In this document: positions 46,145-55,789 of the stretch, in pieces | How positions within the stretch are numbered: the stretch's first letter is position 1 | How the letters are laid out: each line of letters begins with the position of its first letter | NCBI RefSeq assembly: GCF_027409185.1 | Contig: NC_084463.1 | Span: forward strand, 163,037,869 to 163,101,868 | Length of the DNA: 64,000 nucleotides | Direction of reading: 5' to 3' | From: Cynocephalus volans | Lineage: Eukaryota > Chordata > Mammalia > Dermoptera > Cynocephalidae | Translations under genes and position numbers: made by a program | Notes under the pieces: generated by a model | Seen by the model: only the letters and a program-made list of their open reading frames with translations | What the model was told of the DNA's origin: nothing | The model's database searches: none

Positions 46145-47640
46145 CTGACAGCAGTGTCCTCAGCAAGCCCTGTGAGCTCTTCCTAAGAAGCCTGAATCGA
46201 GCCCCTCTTGCATCTACAGCCCTCTCCCCACCCGAGTCCCAGACGCAATCTCTCCTGGCTGGTGTCATCATTTCCAACTGCAGACCAGTCCCCCACGTCC
46301 CCCTTCCCCCACTCCCAACAGTCCTGTCCCCACTCAGCAGCCAGAGTGCTACTTTTATGAATGTAAATCAGATCGTTTCATCTACTTGTTCATCCAGCAT
46401 TTACTGAGCACCTCCCATGTGTCAGGTCCTGGTCTAGGTAGGCACAGGAAACACAGCAGGGAACAAAATAAGCAAAAATCTCTGCTCTTGTGGAGCTTGC
46501 CTTCTAGTGGAGGGAAGAAGGGTAATTACAGTAGACGTTTAGTGGGTCAGAGTGCGAAGGAGAAAAGTAAAGCAGAGACACAGAGCAGGCAAGTATTGGG
46601 CAGTAGGGGATGCGCAGGCAATTTTCAACTGGGGTCAGGCAGGGCCTGGCTGAGGAGCTGAGGAGGCGAGGGGGTGAGCCATGTGGATAAGTGGGGTGAA
46701 AAAGTTCCAGCACTGAGAATGGCAAGTGCAAAGGCCCTGAGGCAGGTGTGTGCCCAGTGTGTTCGAGGGCCAGGGTGGAGGCTGCTGTGCCTGGAGCAGG
46801 GGGAGGTGGGGAAGGGAGAGTGGGTAATGAACCTGAGAGGGAGGGGAAGAGGTGTGGCCAGGTCAGGCCCTGTAAGTGCCCTGAGGCCTTTGTTTCTATT
46901 CTGACTGAGATGGGAGCCATGGCAAGCTCTTGAGTGGAGGAGGAATGTGATCTGATGTGTTTTAGCAGGCTCACGGGCTGCTCTGAGATTGGGCTGAATG
47001 GAGTCAAGATCAGAAGTGGGAGGCCCATCGAGGGGTAAGAGGTGACTCACACTAGGGCAGCAGTAGCAGAGGTGTGAGAAGACCCAGGAGTCTAGATCTG
47101 TTTTAAAAGTCGAGCCAATAGGGTGGGCTGCCAGGGCTGGGCATAGGGTATGGGAAATGAATCAGCAAGGATTTTTGCTGCTTAGATCTCTGTAATGGCT
47201 TCCCATTGCTCTTGGGACACATCCTCGCCTCTGAGGTCTAGGATGTGCTGGCCCCAGCTGGCCTCTCCTACCACACCTTCTGCCTGCTTCTATCCCACCT
47301 CCAGCTTCTGCAGCCATGGCTTTTTATGGTTCCTCCTCCTCCAAGTCCAGCAGCCAGGCTGGTCTCCTCCCCAGGGCCTTCACCATGATGTTCTCTCTGC
47401 CTGAACGGCTCTCCCCCAAGCATGGCTGCTCCTTGGAGGGAGCTCAGCTTTCTCTACCTCCCTAAGCCGGAATTTCCCCATCACTGCAGCCCAACACTCC
47501 CCATTTTTCATGGCTTTCCTCACGGCTGTTAATGGTGCTTTTGCTTTAATTTTCTGTCTTGCTTTTGTTTGCTTCCTTCCTAGAATATAAATCCCATGAG
47601 GGCAGAGGTATTCTTCCTGACCAGTAGCTTTGCAAAGTCG
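46145..47640 (+). mobile_element. L2 (sense) split by an antisense L2 (46385-47170)
   Basis: The left arm ends at 'cagcagccagagtgctactttt...gtaaatcagatcg' (46335-46380) and the right arm resumes 'ctctgtaatggcttcccattgctcttgg' (from 47188). These blocks are adjacent in L2. Between them is a reverse L2 copy: 'tttactgagcacctcccatgtgtcagg', 'tcttgtggagcttgccttctagtgg', 'ggcaagtgcaaaggccctgaggc', 'ggagccatggcaagctcttgag'. Confidence 0.65.
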
Positions 47641-48399
47641 TCACAGGGACGTTCAGAATGCACCCTTTGTGAGGACCCAGTTATTTCTGTGAGCTGTCGC
47701 TAGTCCTCCCCGCACCTGCAAAGGACGCATTGCTGTCCCCATTTCATGAGAGAGGCGAGAGTGCCCGGAGAGGTTACATTTAGACCTGCCAAGGGCACTG
47801 GGGTTCTAGAAAGCACCAGAGCCAGAGGTGGAACTTGGGCCCCTGATTCCAGGGCCCCTCCTGGGGTCCCTCCCGGCTCTGCTTGGGTGACAGTCCCTGC
47901 TCCCAGCCCCTTCTGCGGAGGGCTCAGCTGCCGGCCTGCTGACGGGCTCGAAGGCGGGGTGTGCGTGGAGGGCTCCCCCTCCGCCAGCTAGAAGCACGCT
48001 CAGAACACGTGTCTCTTGCTCAGGCTTCGTGTATCACGATTAATAACGAATGCAGGGGGACTACGTTTAGTTTAAAAGCGAAACCTCAAGCCCACTCCCG
48101 CTCCCAGCCCGTCCAGCTTCATCCACTTCTGTCCCTGCTCCGTCACCGACTCGCGGTCGCCCCCCCCAAGTGAGAGCAGGTGTCGCAGGGACCCTGCCCT
48201 GCCCGGGTGGCTGTGGCTCGGGTGGCGGCGGTTGCGGGGAGCGCACAGACCTGGCTCGAGGCCCCCCTGGCTTCCAGCTCTGAAACGGCCTCGCTGTGTG
48301 TGCCCTGGGCCAACCCCGCCCCGTGCCTCAGTTTCCCCAATCGTCAAGGCCAGGTCCTTGCAGCTAGCTCTACAGGTGACACACCTGCTTCCGGGACTC
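47641..48399. other. LRP5 proximal upstream flank
   Basis: MIR-like trace at about 47690-47830 ('gtccccatttcatgagagaggcgag'), then increasingly GC-rich non-repetitive sequence leading into the island. Confidence 0.45.
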
Positions 48400-48616
48400 G
48401 ATGGGCCGCCGGGCCCCGCGGGGAGAAAACCCGGCGCCCAAGCCCTGCGCCGAGCGCCCCGGCCGCCGCCCCCAGGGCCGGGCGGGGGGCGGGGACGCGG
48501 CGCGGCTTCCGCTCCCGCGCGCCCTGCTGCCTCCTCCCCCGTCCTCCTGGTCCGCGGCGCCCGAGGGGGGAGGCGGGAGGCGCCGGGAGCCGCGCGAGGA
48601 GCCGCCGCGCCGCGCC

Positions 48617-48631
48617 ATGGAGCCCGAGTGA
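48617..48631 (+). CDS. LRP5 upstream ORF (Met-Glu-Pro-Glu-stop)
   Basis: ATGGAGCCCGAGTGA in the context GCGCCATGG, a near-ideal Kozak context (C at -3, G at +4). It ends 33 bases before the LRP5 start codon and is out of frame with it (48 bases between the two ATGs, but the stop intervenes). As I recall it, human LRP5 mRNA has the same short ORF at the same distance. A scanning ribosome would meet it first, so it could lower LRP5 translation. Whether it is translated is not known from sequence. Confidence 0.7.
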   Translation: MEPE

Positions 48632-48664
48632 GCGCGGCGCGGGCGCGTCCGGCCGCCGGACAAC

Positions 48665-48737
48665 ATGGAGACGGCGCCGCCCCGGCCGCTGCTGCCGCTG
48701 CTGCTGTCGCTCTGCTGCAGCCTGGCCCCCGCCGCGG
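48665..48737 (+). CDS. LRP5: LRP5 exon 1 coding part (signal peptide)
   Basis: The frame opens METAPPRPLLPLLLSLCCSL, then APAA, and the exon ends after the first base of the next codon at a GTAGGT donor (48738-48743). Mouse Lrp5 also begins METAP, and human LRP5 ends its first coding exon at the same point of its PAPAA motif, so exon boundary and phase (1) agree. The peptide is a signal sequence: a Leu-rich core, then Ala at the expected cleavage region. LRP5 is a single-pass receptor with four beta-propeller/EGF modules and LDLR-A repeats. It acts with Frizzled in canonical Wnt signalling and controls bone mass and retinal vessels. Exon 2 is beyond the window. Confidence 0.93.
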
Positions 48738-51069
48738 GTAGGTGGGCGCGGGGACAATGGCCCGGCAGGCGCGGGCGGCCAAGTGCGCGGCGCGCGCGCC
48801 GCCCCGGCCGCGGCTCTGCAAGTTGGAGGCGAGTTGGGGCGCGCGCCGCGGACCCCCCGCCGCCCGGGGGCCGCGCGCGGGGCCTTTGTCTCGCCCGCCC
48901 GGGCCCTTACCGGGGACGCCGCGTCCCGGGCCGGCCAGGAGGGCGCGCGGGCGGCGCCGACCCCGCCAGGTGCGGCGCGGGCGGGTCCTCACCTGCCCGC
49001 CGCCCGGGGCGCGCTCGGAAATGCGCCCGCGGGCAGCCGGGCAGCCGCGGCCGCGCCGGGAGCGGGTGGCCTCGGGCCCGGCGCCCGGCGGAGCCGCTCG
49101 GCCCAGAGTCAGGCCTCGCCTGTCGGGAACTACTCGGGGAAGTGTCTTTCCCGAGCCTGTCTCCAGTGGCCGCGCGGCCGGCCTGCGAGCTCCGAGAAAG
49201 TTCTGCGCGGCGCGGGGCGGCCTGGCCCGTGGCGCTGCCCCGTTGATCTGCGTGGCTGTCGGTTTCCAAACGGACTGACACTTGCCAGGTGCCCGGCCGA
49301 CCCGAATGATCCATCTGTGGCCACTGAGGCCCCAAATGGTGGCGCCGGGCGGCAGCTGACCGGTGCCCAACCCTGGGGCCGGGCGTGTGGGGGGTGACGT
49401 GGTCCCAGAGTGTGTGGGTTGCGGGGAACTGTGCTTGTGCCTCAGTTGTACACACCCCGGGGCAGATGGAAGGCTGAGGAACTTTCTCTCCAACTTTTGG
49501 TGTGTCCCAAGGGGTGGAGTTGAGGTCAGGAGGACTCAGGAAACCTAAGCAGTTGTGAAACGCTACACATGTTCTTTTAATTTGGAGATTGCCATGTGGT
49601 TTTTGAAGCAAGCCTCTTGCTACCTAAGTCATTCTCCTCGGATGTGCGTGTTTTGTTTTTCTGGAGTGTGGCTGGCCAAGGGGACTCAGCTAGCGAGTCC
49701 AGTGCACCCCTGGCCGCCTGTTCAGCTGGTGGCAGTTTGCCGGGGGGGAACCTCACGTCCCTTTGTCTGGGCCTCTTTAAGGCACACAGCTGTCTCCCTG
49801 ACTATTTCCAGTGTGGACATTGCAGGCAGGGGCCCGCCTGGCTCTGTGGTTAGATCCCACTGCTGCATCCCCCCAGTGGAGGTTTGGGGGGGCTTCGAGG
49901 AACAGAAAGAGCTTGGCCTTGCTTTCCTCAAGTCCTCCCGCCTCGAGCCCCAGCCTAGAGCTCCTCTGGGCAGTTTCACCCCAAAAGTGTCTCTCTCAGG
50001 AGCGTGTTTACATTTTGGGGCCATGTCTGGTGCTCGCAAAACAAGGTGAAGACAAAACAATGACAGTATCTGGATCATGCAGGCCAATGCTGCTCCTTTT
50101 CTTTCCGGAAATGCCTGGTCACGCAGGCAAAAGGGGTTTTTTTGGGAAGCTGTTTGTTTTAAAGGTGGGGTTTCTAAGCTGGCGGTGTTACTCTTCACCT
50201 CATTGCAGTTTTGGATTTTCTGTGCATTTGGGGGCAACGTTACTGGAATTGAATGCTGGTCAACTGTCTGATTTGAGCCCCTAAGGAGGAAGAATTACAT
50301 CTGTGGAGTTCAGTTGTGTACGAGGCAGAGATAGAGTTGATTATTTTAACATTAGGAAGCAGGGCCTGGGAGCACGAACTAATGTGGTAATCCAGTCCTA
50401 AAATGGAAGGAAAGGGAGGACTCTTTCTGCAGAACTATTTTGACTGTTCTCGATGTGTTAATGAGTATGTCCCTGACTTTCTGTGTTAGAAACATGCCTC
50501 AGTCTGGGTGAAGCCACTAAGTCGGCAGCTAATTATTTTTCCTGATTGCTTCCTGTTGCAGTTTGAAGCTGTGAGCCCATGGAAACGCCTTTGTTCTAGT
50601 GGTCCTGGTACTGAGCTTGGCATGCCCCAGCCCCGAAGCCCCGGGCCTCTCTCCTCTGGGCCCACAGCACTTGTTCCAGGACCAGCCCTTCCAGGCGGCC
50701 CCCAGGGAGGTCACTGCAGATGCTCACTGCCTGGCCCGCTGGGAGGGCCCAGCGGACATGTGCTGGGTTAACTAAGTGCCATGTAGAGTTCCCTGAGAGT
50801 CCCTTTCCAAAGCTGGGCCCATGAGCCTTTAACTTTCAAGTCCAGGAAATCATCAGCCCCTACCTACAATCTGACATTTGTTCGGTGCTTCTCTGGGGAT
50901 GTCCACCTTGTGGTTCCTGTCTTGTTTGGAACCCATTTAATTTTGGCCACACTGTGTCACACTGCTCAGGCATTTAGCAGAATTGTGTAGGGGGGTGGAG
51001 TGGGGTGGGGGGAGTTCAGTCAGGTGAGGACCTGGCATTGCTTTCTGCCTTGTGGCAAGGGGTTGCCGG

Positions 51070-51965
51070 GGCTGAGAGTGGGGCTTTGGGGTCAGACCAA
51101 CCTGGGTTTACATGCTCTGTAGCTGTTTGATTTTGGGCCACTTACTTAGCTTCTCTGTGTCTAGACTCCTTATCTGGTCCCCTCCTCTCCCAAGCGGTCG
51201 GGAGCATTAAATGCTATGTGAGACCTTTAGCACCATCCCTAGCCCAGGTGAGGCACTGGGGGTGGCAGAGTCCAAGTGATTGCAGTTGTGTAATGGGGTC
51301 CTTGATCTTGCTGGCCTGGCAGGACTAGAGGCTGTTATTGCACAGTCTGGATTTTTCTTCTGTGAGTGATCTTGGAAATCCAGTCCACTGACTGACTCAT
51401 TTATTGCTGCTGCACCGGGTGGGGTGTCATGGGCTAGGTAGCAGTGTGGACAGAGCCCTGGTGCCCAGGGTCGAATCCCAGCCTTGCCGCTTGCTGGGGG
51501 GAGGGGGGAGAAGAAGGAGCTTGGGCAACTGACTCTACTTTTGTGTGCCTCAGTTTTCTGTTCAGTAAAATGGGGATCATAATCCTTCCTGCGGTGAATT
51601 CAGTGAGTCAGCGTGCACCTGCCACTGTTTTAGCTCTTGTCGCTGTTTCTCTTTAGTGTCTGGTACTGTGTTAAATGCTGGGGATAGAATGGGATAGAAT
51701 GGCAAGTAAGGCCTGTTTCCTGATGTAAGGACTTACCCCATAGAGGGGAGGTCAGGGAACAGCTGATATGCAGCTATGGGAGAGGTGGGTCCAAGGGTTG
51801 CTCTCTTACCCTTGCGGTGTCCTGTGAGAGGTCCCAGAACCCTGTCCCCAAGGGCTTGGTGGTCTCTGCTGAAAGAGGCCAGATCGTGCTGTGGCCTCCA
51901 GGTGTGATCCAGGAGGCAATGGAAGCTTCTGGAAGACTTTAGGCAGGGGCGATAGGCAACACAGG
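51070..51965. repeat. Two MIRs (+) and an L2 fragment (-)
   Basis: MIR at 51070-51290 ('ggggtcagaccaacctgggttt', 'gccacttacttagcttctctgtg') and 51440-51655 ('gtcgaatcccagccttgccgc', 'tgcctcagttttctgttcagtaaaatgggg'). L2 antisense at 51660-51965. Confidence 0.65.
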
Positions 51966-51984
51966 CTGGAGTCAGGTTTGTTTT

Positions 51985-52440
51985 AGGTGAAAAGTGTTGA
52001 TGATTTTTATTTTGTAACTGAGGTTAAACTTACATAATATAAAACGAGCCATTTTCAAATGCACAATTGTGGTATTTAGTACATTCAGTGTTTACAACCA
52101 TCACTTCCATCAAGTTATAAAACATTTCCATCACCCCAAAATAAAACCCCATCCCCATTAAACAGTGACTTCCCGTTTCCCCCAACTCCCAGCCCTTAGC
52201 AACCACCAGTCTGCTTTCTGTCTCTGTGGATTTGCTTATTCTGGGCACGTCATATAAGAGGAATCATACAGATGTGGTCTTTTATGTCTGACTTCTTTAC
52301 TTAGCATGATGATTTTGGGGGTCCTCCGTGTTATAGTGTGTATCCGTATTTCAGTCCTTTTTATGGCTGAGTAGTATTCCACATTTTGTTCATTCGTTCA
52401 TCCATTGATTGAACTTGTCTTGGTTGGTTACTTATTTAAG
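51985..52440 (-). mobile_element. Old L1, antisense
   Basis: 'aaaacgagccattttcaaatgcac', 'aaccatcacttccatcaag', 'ctgtggatttgcttattctgggc', 'ttatggctgagtagtattcc'. Confidence 0.8.
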
Positions 52441-54492
52441 CAAGCGTGAGCGGAGGACTGGGATGTCCTATGGAGTGGGACAGTGGAAAGATCTGGCCTT
52501 AGATCCTCCTGCCTCTGTTCAGAAACATGACAGGTGATGGGGACAAGCTAGAGGGCCAGTGTTGTCCTTGGGGAGGAGGGCCGCAGGGGGGCAGAGTCAG
52601 CACCACGATCAACCTTGCAGAAACTCTGAGAGGAACTGGGCATTTGTGGTTTAAGGCCTCGCAGACATCACTTAACATGCTGTCAAAAGGGGGGTCCGGT
52701 GGCGAGGCTCTGGCGGGAGCTGGGGACTGTGTCTGGTTCTTTGACTTCATTGCTCTGTTCACACATTTGTTCAGAAAGCAGTGGCATGCCAGGCCCCCTG
52801 TGGGGCTGTCCTGGGGCAACATGGGCCCCAGCGTGATGTGTGGAGGCAGCTGTGGTTGCAAAGAGCCGTTCCCAGGATCCCTCTGGTGGCTCAAGTTTGC
52901 TCTCTGCTTTTTCTTCTGCTTTAGAAAAGTGGCTTGCTGACTCTCAGCCTCAGTTTCCTTATCTGTAAAATTGGGACTACTGTGTCCACCTTGCCAGTGC
53001 GGATTGGGGTTCAGTGAGCTGGTGTCTGGGGGGAGGGACCTGGAGGCCTTTCCCTCCAGCCCATCATGGGAATTTGCTAAGAGCTCCTGTCCTGGAAATA
53101 CCCTGAGGGCATGATTGGCAGCCAGAGTCCCCAATACCCTTGTCTAGTTGGGGGCCGGGAGGTGGGTAAAGATAGTTGGGGTCTGTGTTTCGTGCTGGTT
53201 GGCTCCAGAGGGGTGGCCGGGTCCCCAAGCCAGGAGCAGAGCTGGTTGCTGGCCCTGCCCCTTCTGTTCTGCCTGGGTATGTGAGGGCTGTCTTCCTAGG
53301 GAGGAACGCGGGGGTCCCCACGCCCTAAGCCAGGCAGAGGCATGTACGGGCCGGGCCCACATGGGTGGGGCACAGAGGTCCCTGCCGGTTCCCGACCCTG
53401 AGTAGTCATCCGTGCAGCTCCAGGTCCAGCCTCTGGTTTCCGATTTGTCCTGGTTTTCCTGTCGCCATGTAGGTGGCAGTCAACACTTTGCTGGCCTGGC
53501 TTGAGGTGGGCCAGAGCTGTGGTCTGCAGGGGAGTGTGTGCCTTGTGCTCTGGGGTGACAGCAGCTGCATGGCTGAAGGCTCATGTCCTGATGGAGCCCA
53601 ATGTGCCCATGGGTTCCATCATGAGTCTGCTGTTCACTGTCCCCCAGGCTCAGGGTCTCTCTGCTGTGGACCCCCAGAGAGGTCGTCATGGTGAAGTCGC
53701 CTCTGAGCCCTTTTTTCAAGTGTGGGGGGACTCTGCTTTCTGGGCATTTAATTACTTGTTTTACTGGATGGTATTTAATTCAACATACATTTTTTTGAGC
53801 GTCTGCTTTCAGTTTGCTTTGATGAAATTTTTCTTGTGGTTAAACTGAAGCAAGGATTTTTGCTCAGGGAAGCGAGTGGGTTTTAGCTTCTTTGGGGTCT
53901 CAGGTGCCCCTTCGAGAATCTGATGACAGTTTCTCTCCCGGGAAGGTACCCGGCGAGGGCGGCACACACAACTCTGCACATCACTGCAGGAGTCCAGGGC
54001 CATCGAGGAACCCCAGGGCCCAGAGTCCCTGTCACTGCCTCCCTGTGGGACCTTGGGGGCACTCCCCTTCTGTGTGCCTCAGTTTCCTTATCTGTAGAAC
54101 GAAACCAGCTGGCCCCATCTCTGAGGCCTTTTCCAACATGGGGCTTTACCGTTTTCTTCCCTTGGGAGCCTGAGACCTCTGGACTGCTAGGGATCGGGGG
54201 GATTCCCCCCAGAGGAGGTGCTGCTTCTGCCACCCTCCCTGACCCTGCTGCTCCTAATCCCATTGGGACATGCGGGCTCCCCAAGGGGCCGCCTGGCTCC
54301 ACCTGCATCCTCCCAGAGTCTTCCTGGAATCCTCCCCTCTTGGGTCTGCCCTGACACCTCTCATGCCTGTGGCCTCAGGCCCATCTCAGTGGTTCCAGCC
54401 TGCTCTGTCTTTGGGTCTCCTGAGCAGAATCTGTCCTTTCCCTCTGGGGCAGGGCGCATTGGGCTGGAATGACATCAAGACGTGCAGACTCA

Positions 54493-54795
54493 CCCAGAGG
54501 AATGGAAATCATCAAGTCGAAGGTATACCTGTTCCCCAATGTTCATCGCAGCACTCTTTACAATAGCCAAGAGTTGGAACCAGCCCAAATGTCCATCATC
54601 GGATGAGTGGATACGGAAAATGTGGTACATCTACACAATGGAATACTACTCAGCTATAAAAACGAATGAAATACTGCCATTTGCAACAACATGGATGGAC
54701 CTTGAGAGAATTATATTAAGTGAAACAAGTCAGGCACAGAAAGAGAAATACCACATGTTCTCACTTATTGGTGGGAGATAAAAATAAATAAATAA

Positions 54796-54836
<41 letters not shown>

Positions 54837-55020
54837 AAAAAAAATCTGGGGGGGAGAAGACACAACAATTACAATTCCTTGAAGTTGACATGACAAGCAT
54901 ACAGAAAGGACATTGTTGGGTGGGAGGGGGGAGAGGGGGGAGGGAGGTTTCGGTAATGGGCCACAATAATCAACCACATTGTATATCGACAAAATAAAAA
55001 TTTAAAGAAAAAAAAAAAAA
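54493..55020 (+). mobile_element. Recent 5'-truncated L1, sense with LRP5
   Basis: Holds the last ~95 codons of L1 ORF2 in one open frame (FTIAKSWNQPKCPSSDEWI, WYIYTMEYYSAIKTNEIL, then FSLIGGR and stop at 54781). The 3' UTR has a (CA)n at 54799-54832, a G-rich purine tract (54917-54947), an AATAAA and an A tail. TSD of 16 bp with one mismatch (54477-54492, 55021-55036). The intact frame and TSD indicate a young copy. It supplies a sense polyadenylation signal in LRP5 intron 1. Confidence 0.92.
54799..54832 (+). repeat. (CA)17 microsatellite within the L1 3' UTR
   Basis: 34 uninterrupted bases of CA followed by an A run, likely length-variable. Confidence 0.95.
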
Positions 55021-55289
55021 AAGATGTGCAGACTCATAGGGGTGTCTGGGGTGGCAGGTGGTGGTGGCCTGCACAACTGATGTGGACCTGAGCAAGGCTG
55101 CCCACCCAGCCTCCCAGAGACACTCCCCCCACCCCCAGCATGCAGCTGACCAGCACTCCACTCTGAGTTCCTTGATTCCGAGTCCTTTCCTGGTCACCCT
55201 GTGCCACCCTGCTGATGGCCCAGCAACCACTGATGTCTGTGCTGGAGGCCCTTGGTGGTTTTTAGAAAATACCTTCTCAGAGATGGTAC

Positions 55290-55440
55290 TGTCAGGGGCT
55301 GAGAGGCTGTGTGGTCAGATTGCCTGGTGTGGGTCCTGCCACTGGCTGACTGCCCGTGTGATCTCGGCAGATTACTCCAGCTCCTGTAAAACACGATGAT
55401 GGTGGTACCCACTGTGTGCGGCTATGTGAGGATTAAGGGT
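55290..55440 (+). repeat. MIR SINE
   Basis: 'ggtcagattgcctggtgtgggtcctgccac' and 'gattactccagctcctgt' resemble the MIR core, diverged. Confidence 0.45.
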
Positions 55441-55789
55441 CCAAATGTTTGCATGTTATCCTTCTCTTCTGCTGCTGCTTACACACTGGGCAGCAGGAAT
55501 ATGCCAGGGGGTGCTGCACTGGAGCCTGCCTGTAGCCAGACTGACACTTCCTCTCTAGGGGTCTGCTTGGTACCATCACACTGGGAACCATCCCTAGTGC
55601 CAAGGCCTGGGTCCGTCCACATGATGCAGCCCTGCCCATGGTGCGCCCTGTGAGGAGCAGGTCTTGGCCCCTGGCAGATGGGTTCTTAAGGGAGGCACTA
55701 CCATGTGGTTTTTGGGCTTCCTGGAGAGATGGGCTGGCTTGAAAACTGCTTTCCTGGGATCCACCTTCCCCTTTCCCTTTTGATTATTT

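Larger units (their letters stand above)
48400..49330 (+). promoter_or_regulatory. LRP5: CpG island, LRP5 promoter and exon 1
   Basis: About 0.9 kb of very high CpG and GC content, centred on LRP5 exon 1. GC boxes include GGGCGGGGGGCGGGGAC at about 48480. No TATA box upstream of the 5' UTR. In human LRP5, Sp1/KLF15-type GC boxes are reported to drive this promoter. The exact start of transcription is not visible. Confidence 0.85.

Noticed and set aside
48617-48631. Alternative LRP5 start codon
   Set aside because: The frame stops after four codons, so it can only be a uORF.
48180-49397. 405-codon plus-strand open frame through LRP5 exon 1
   Set aside because: Out of frame with the conserved LRP5 start, crosses the splice donor, and is again composition-driven.
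48072-49493. 473-codon minus-strand open frame over the LRP5 CpG island
   Set aside because: Stops are rare in any frame of very GC-rich DNA. Residues are Arg/Ala/Pro/Gly-dominated with no domain, and a plus-strand frame of similar length overlaps it.
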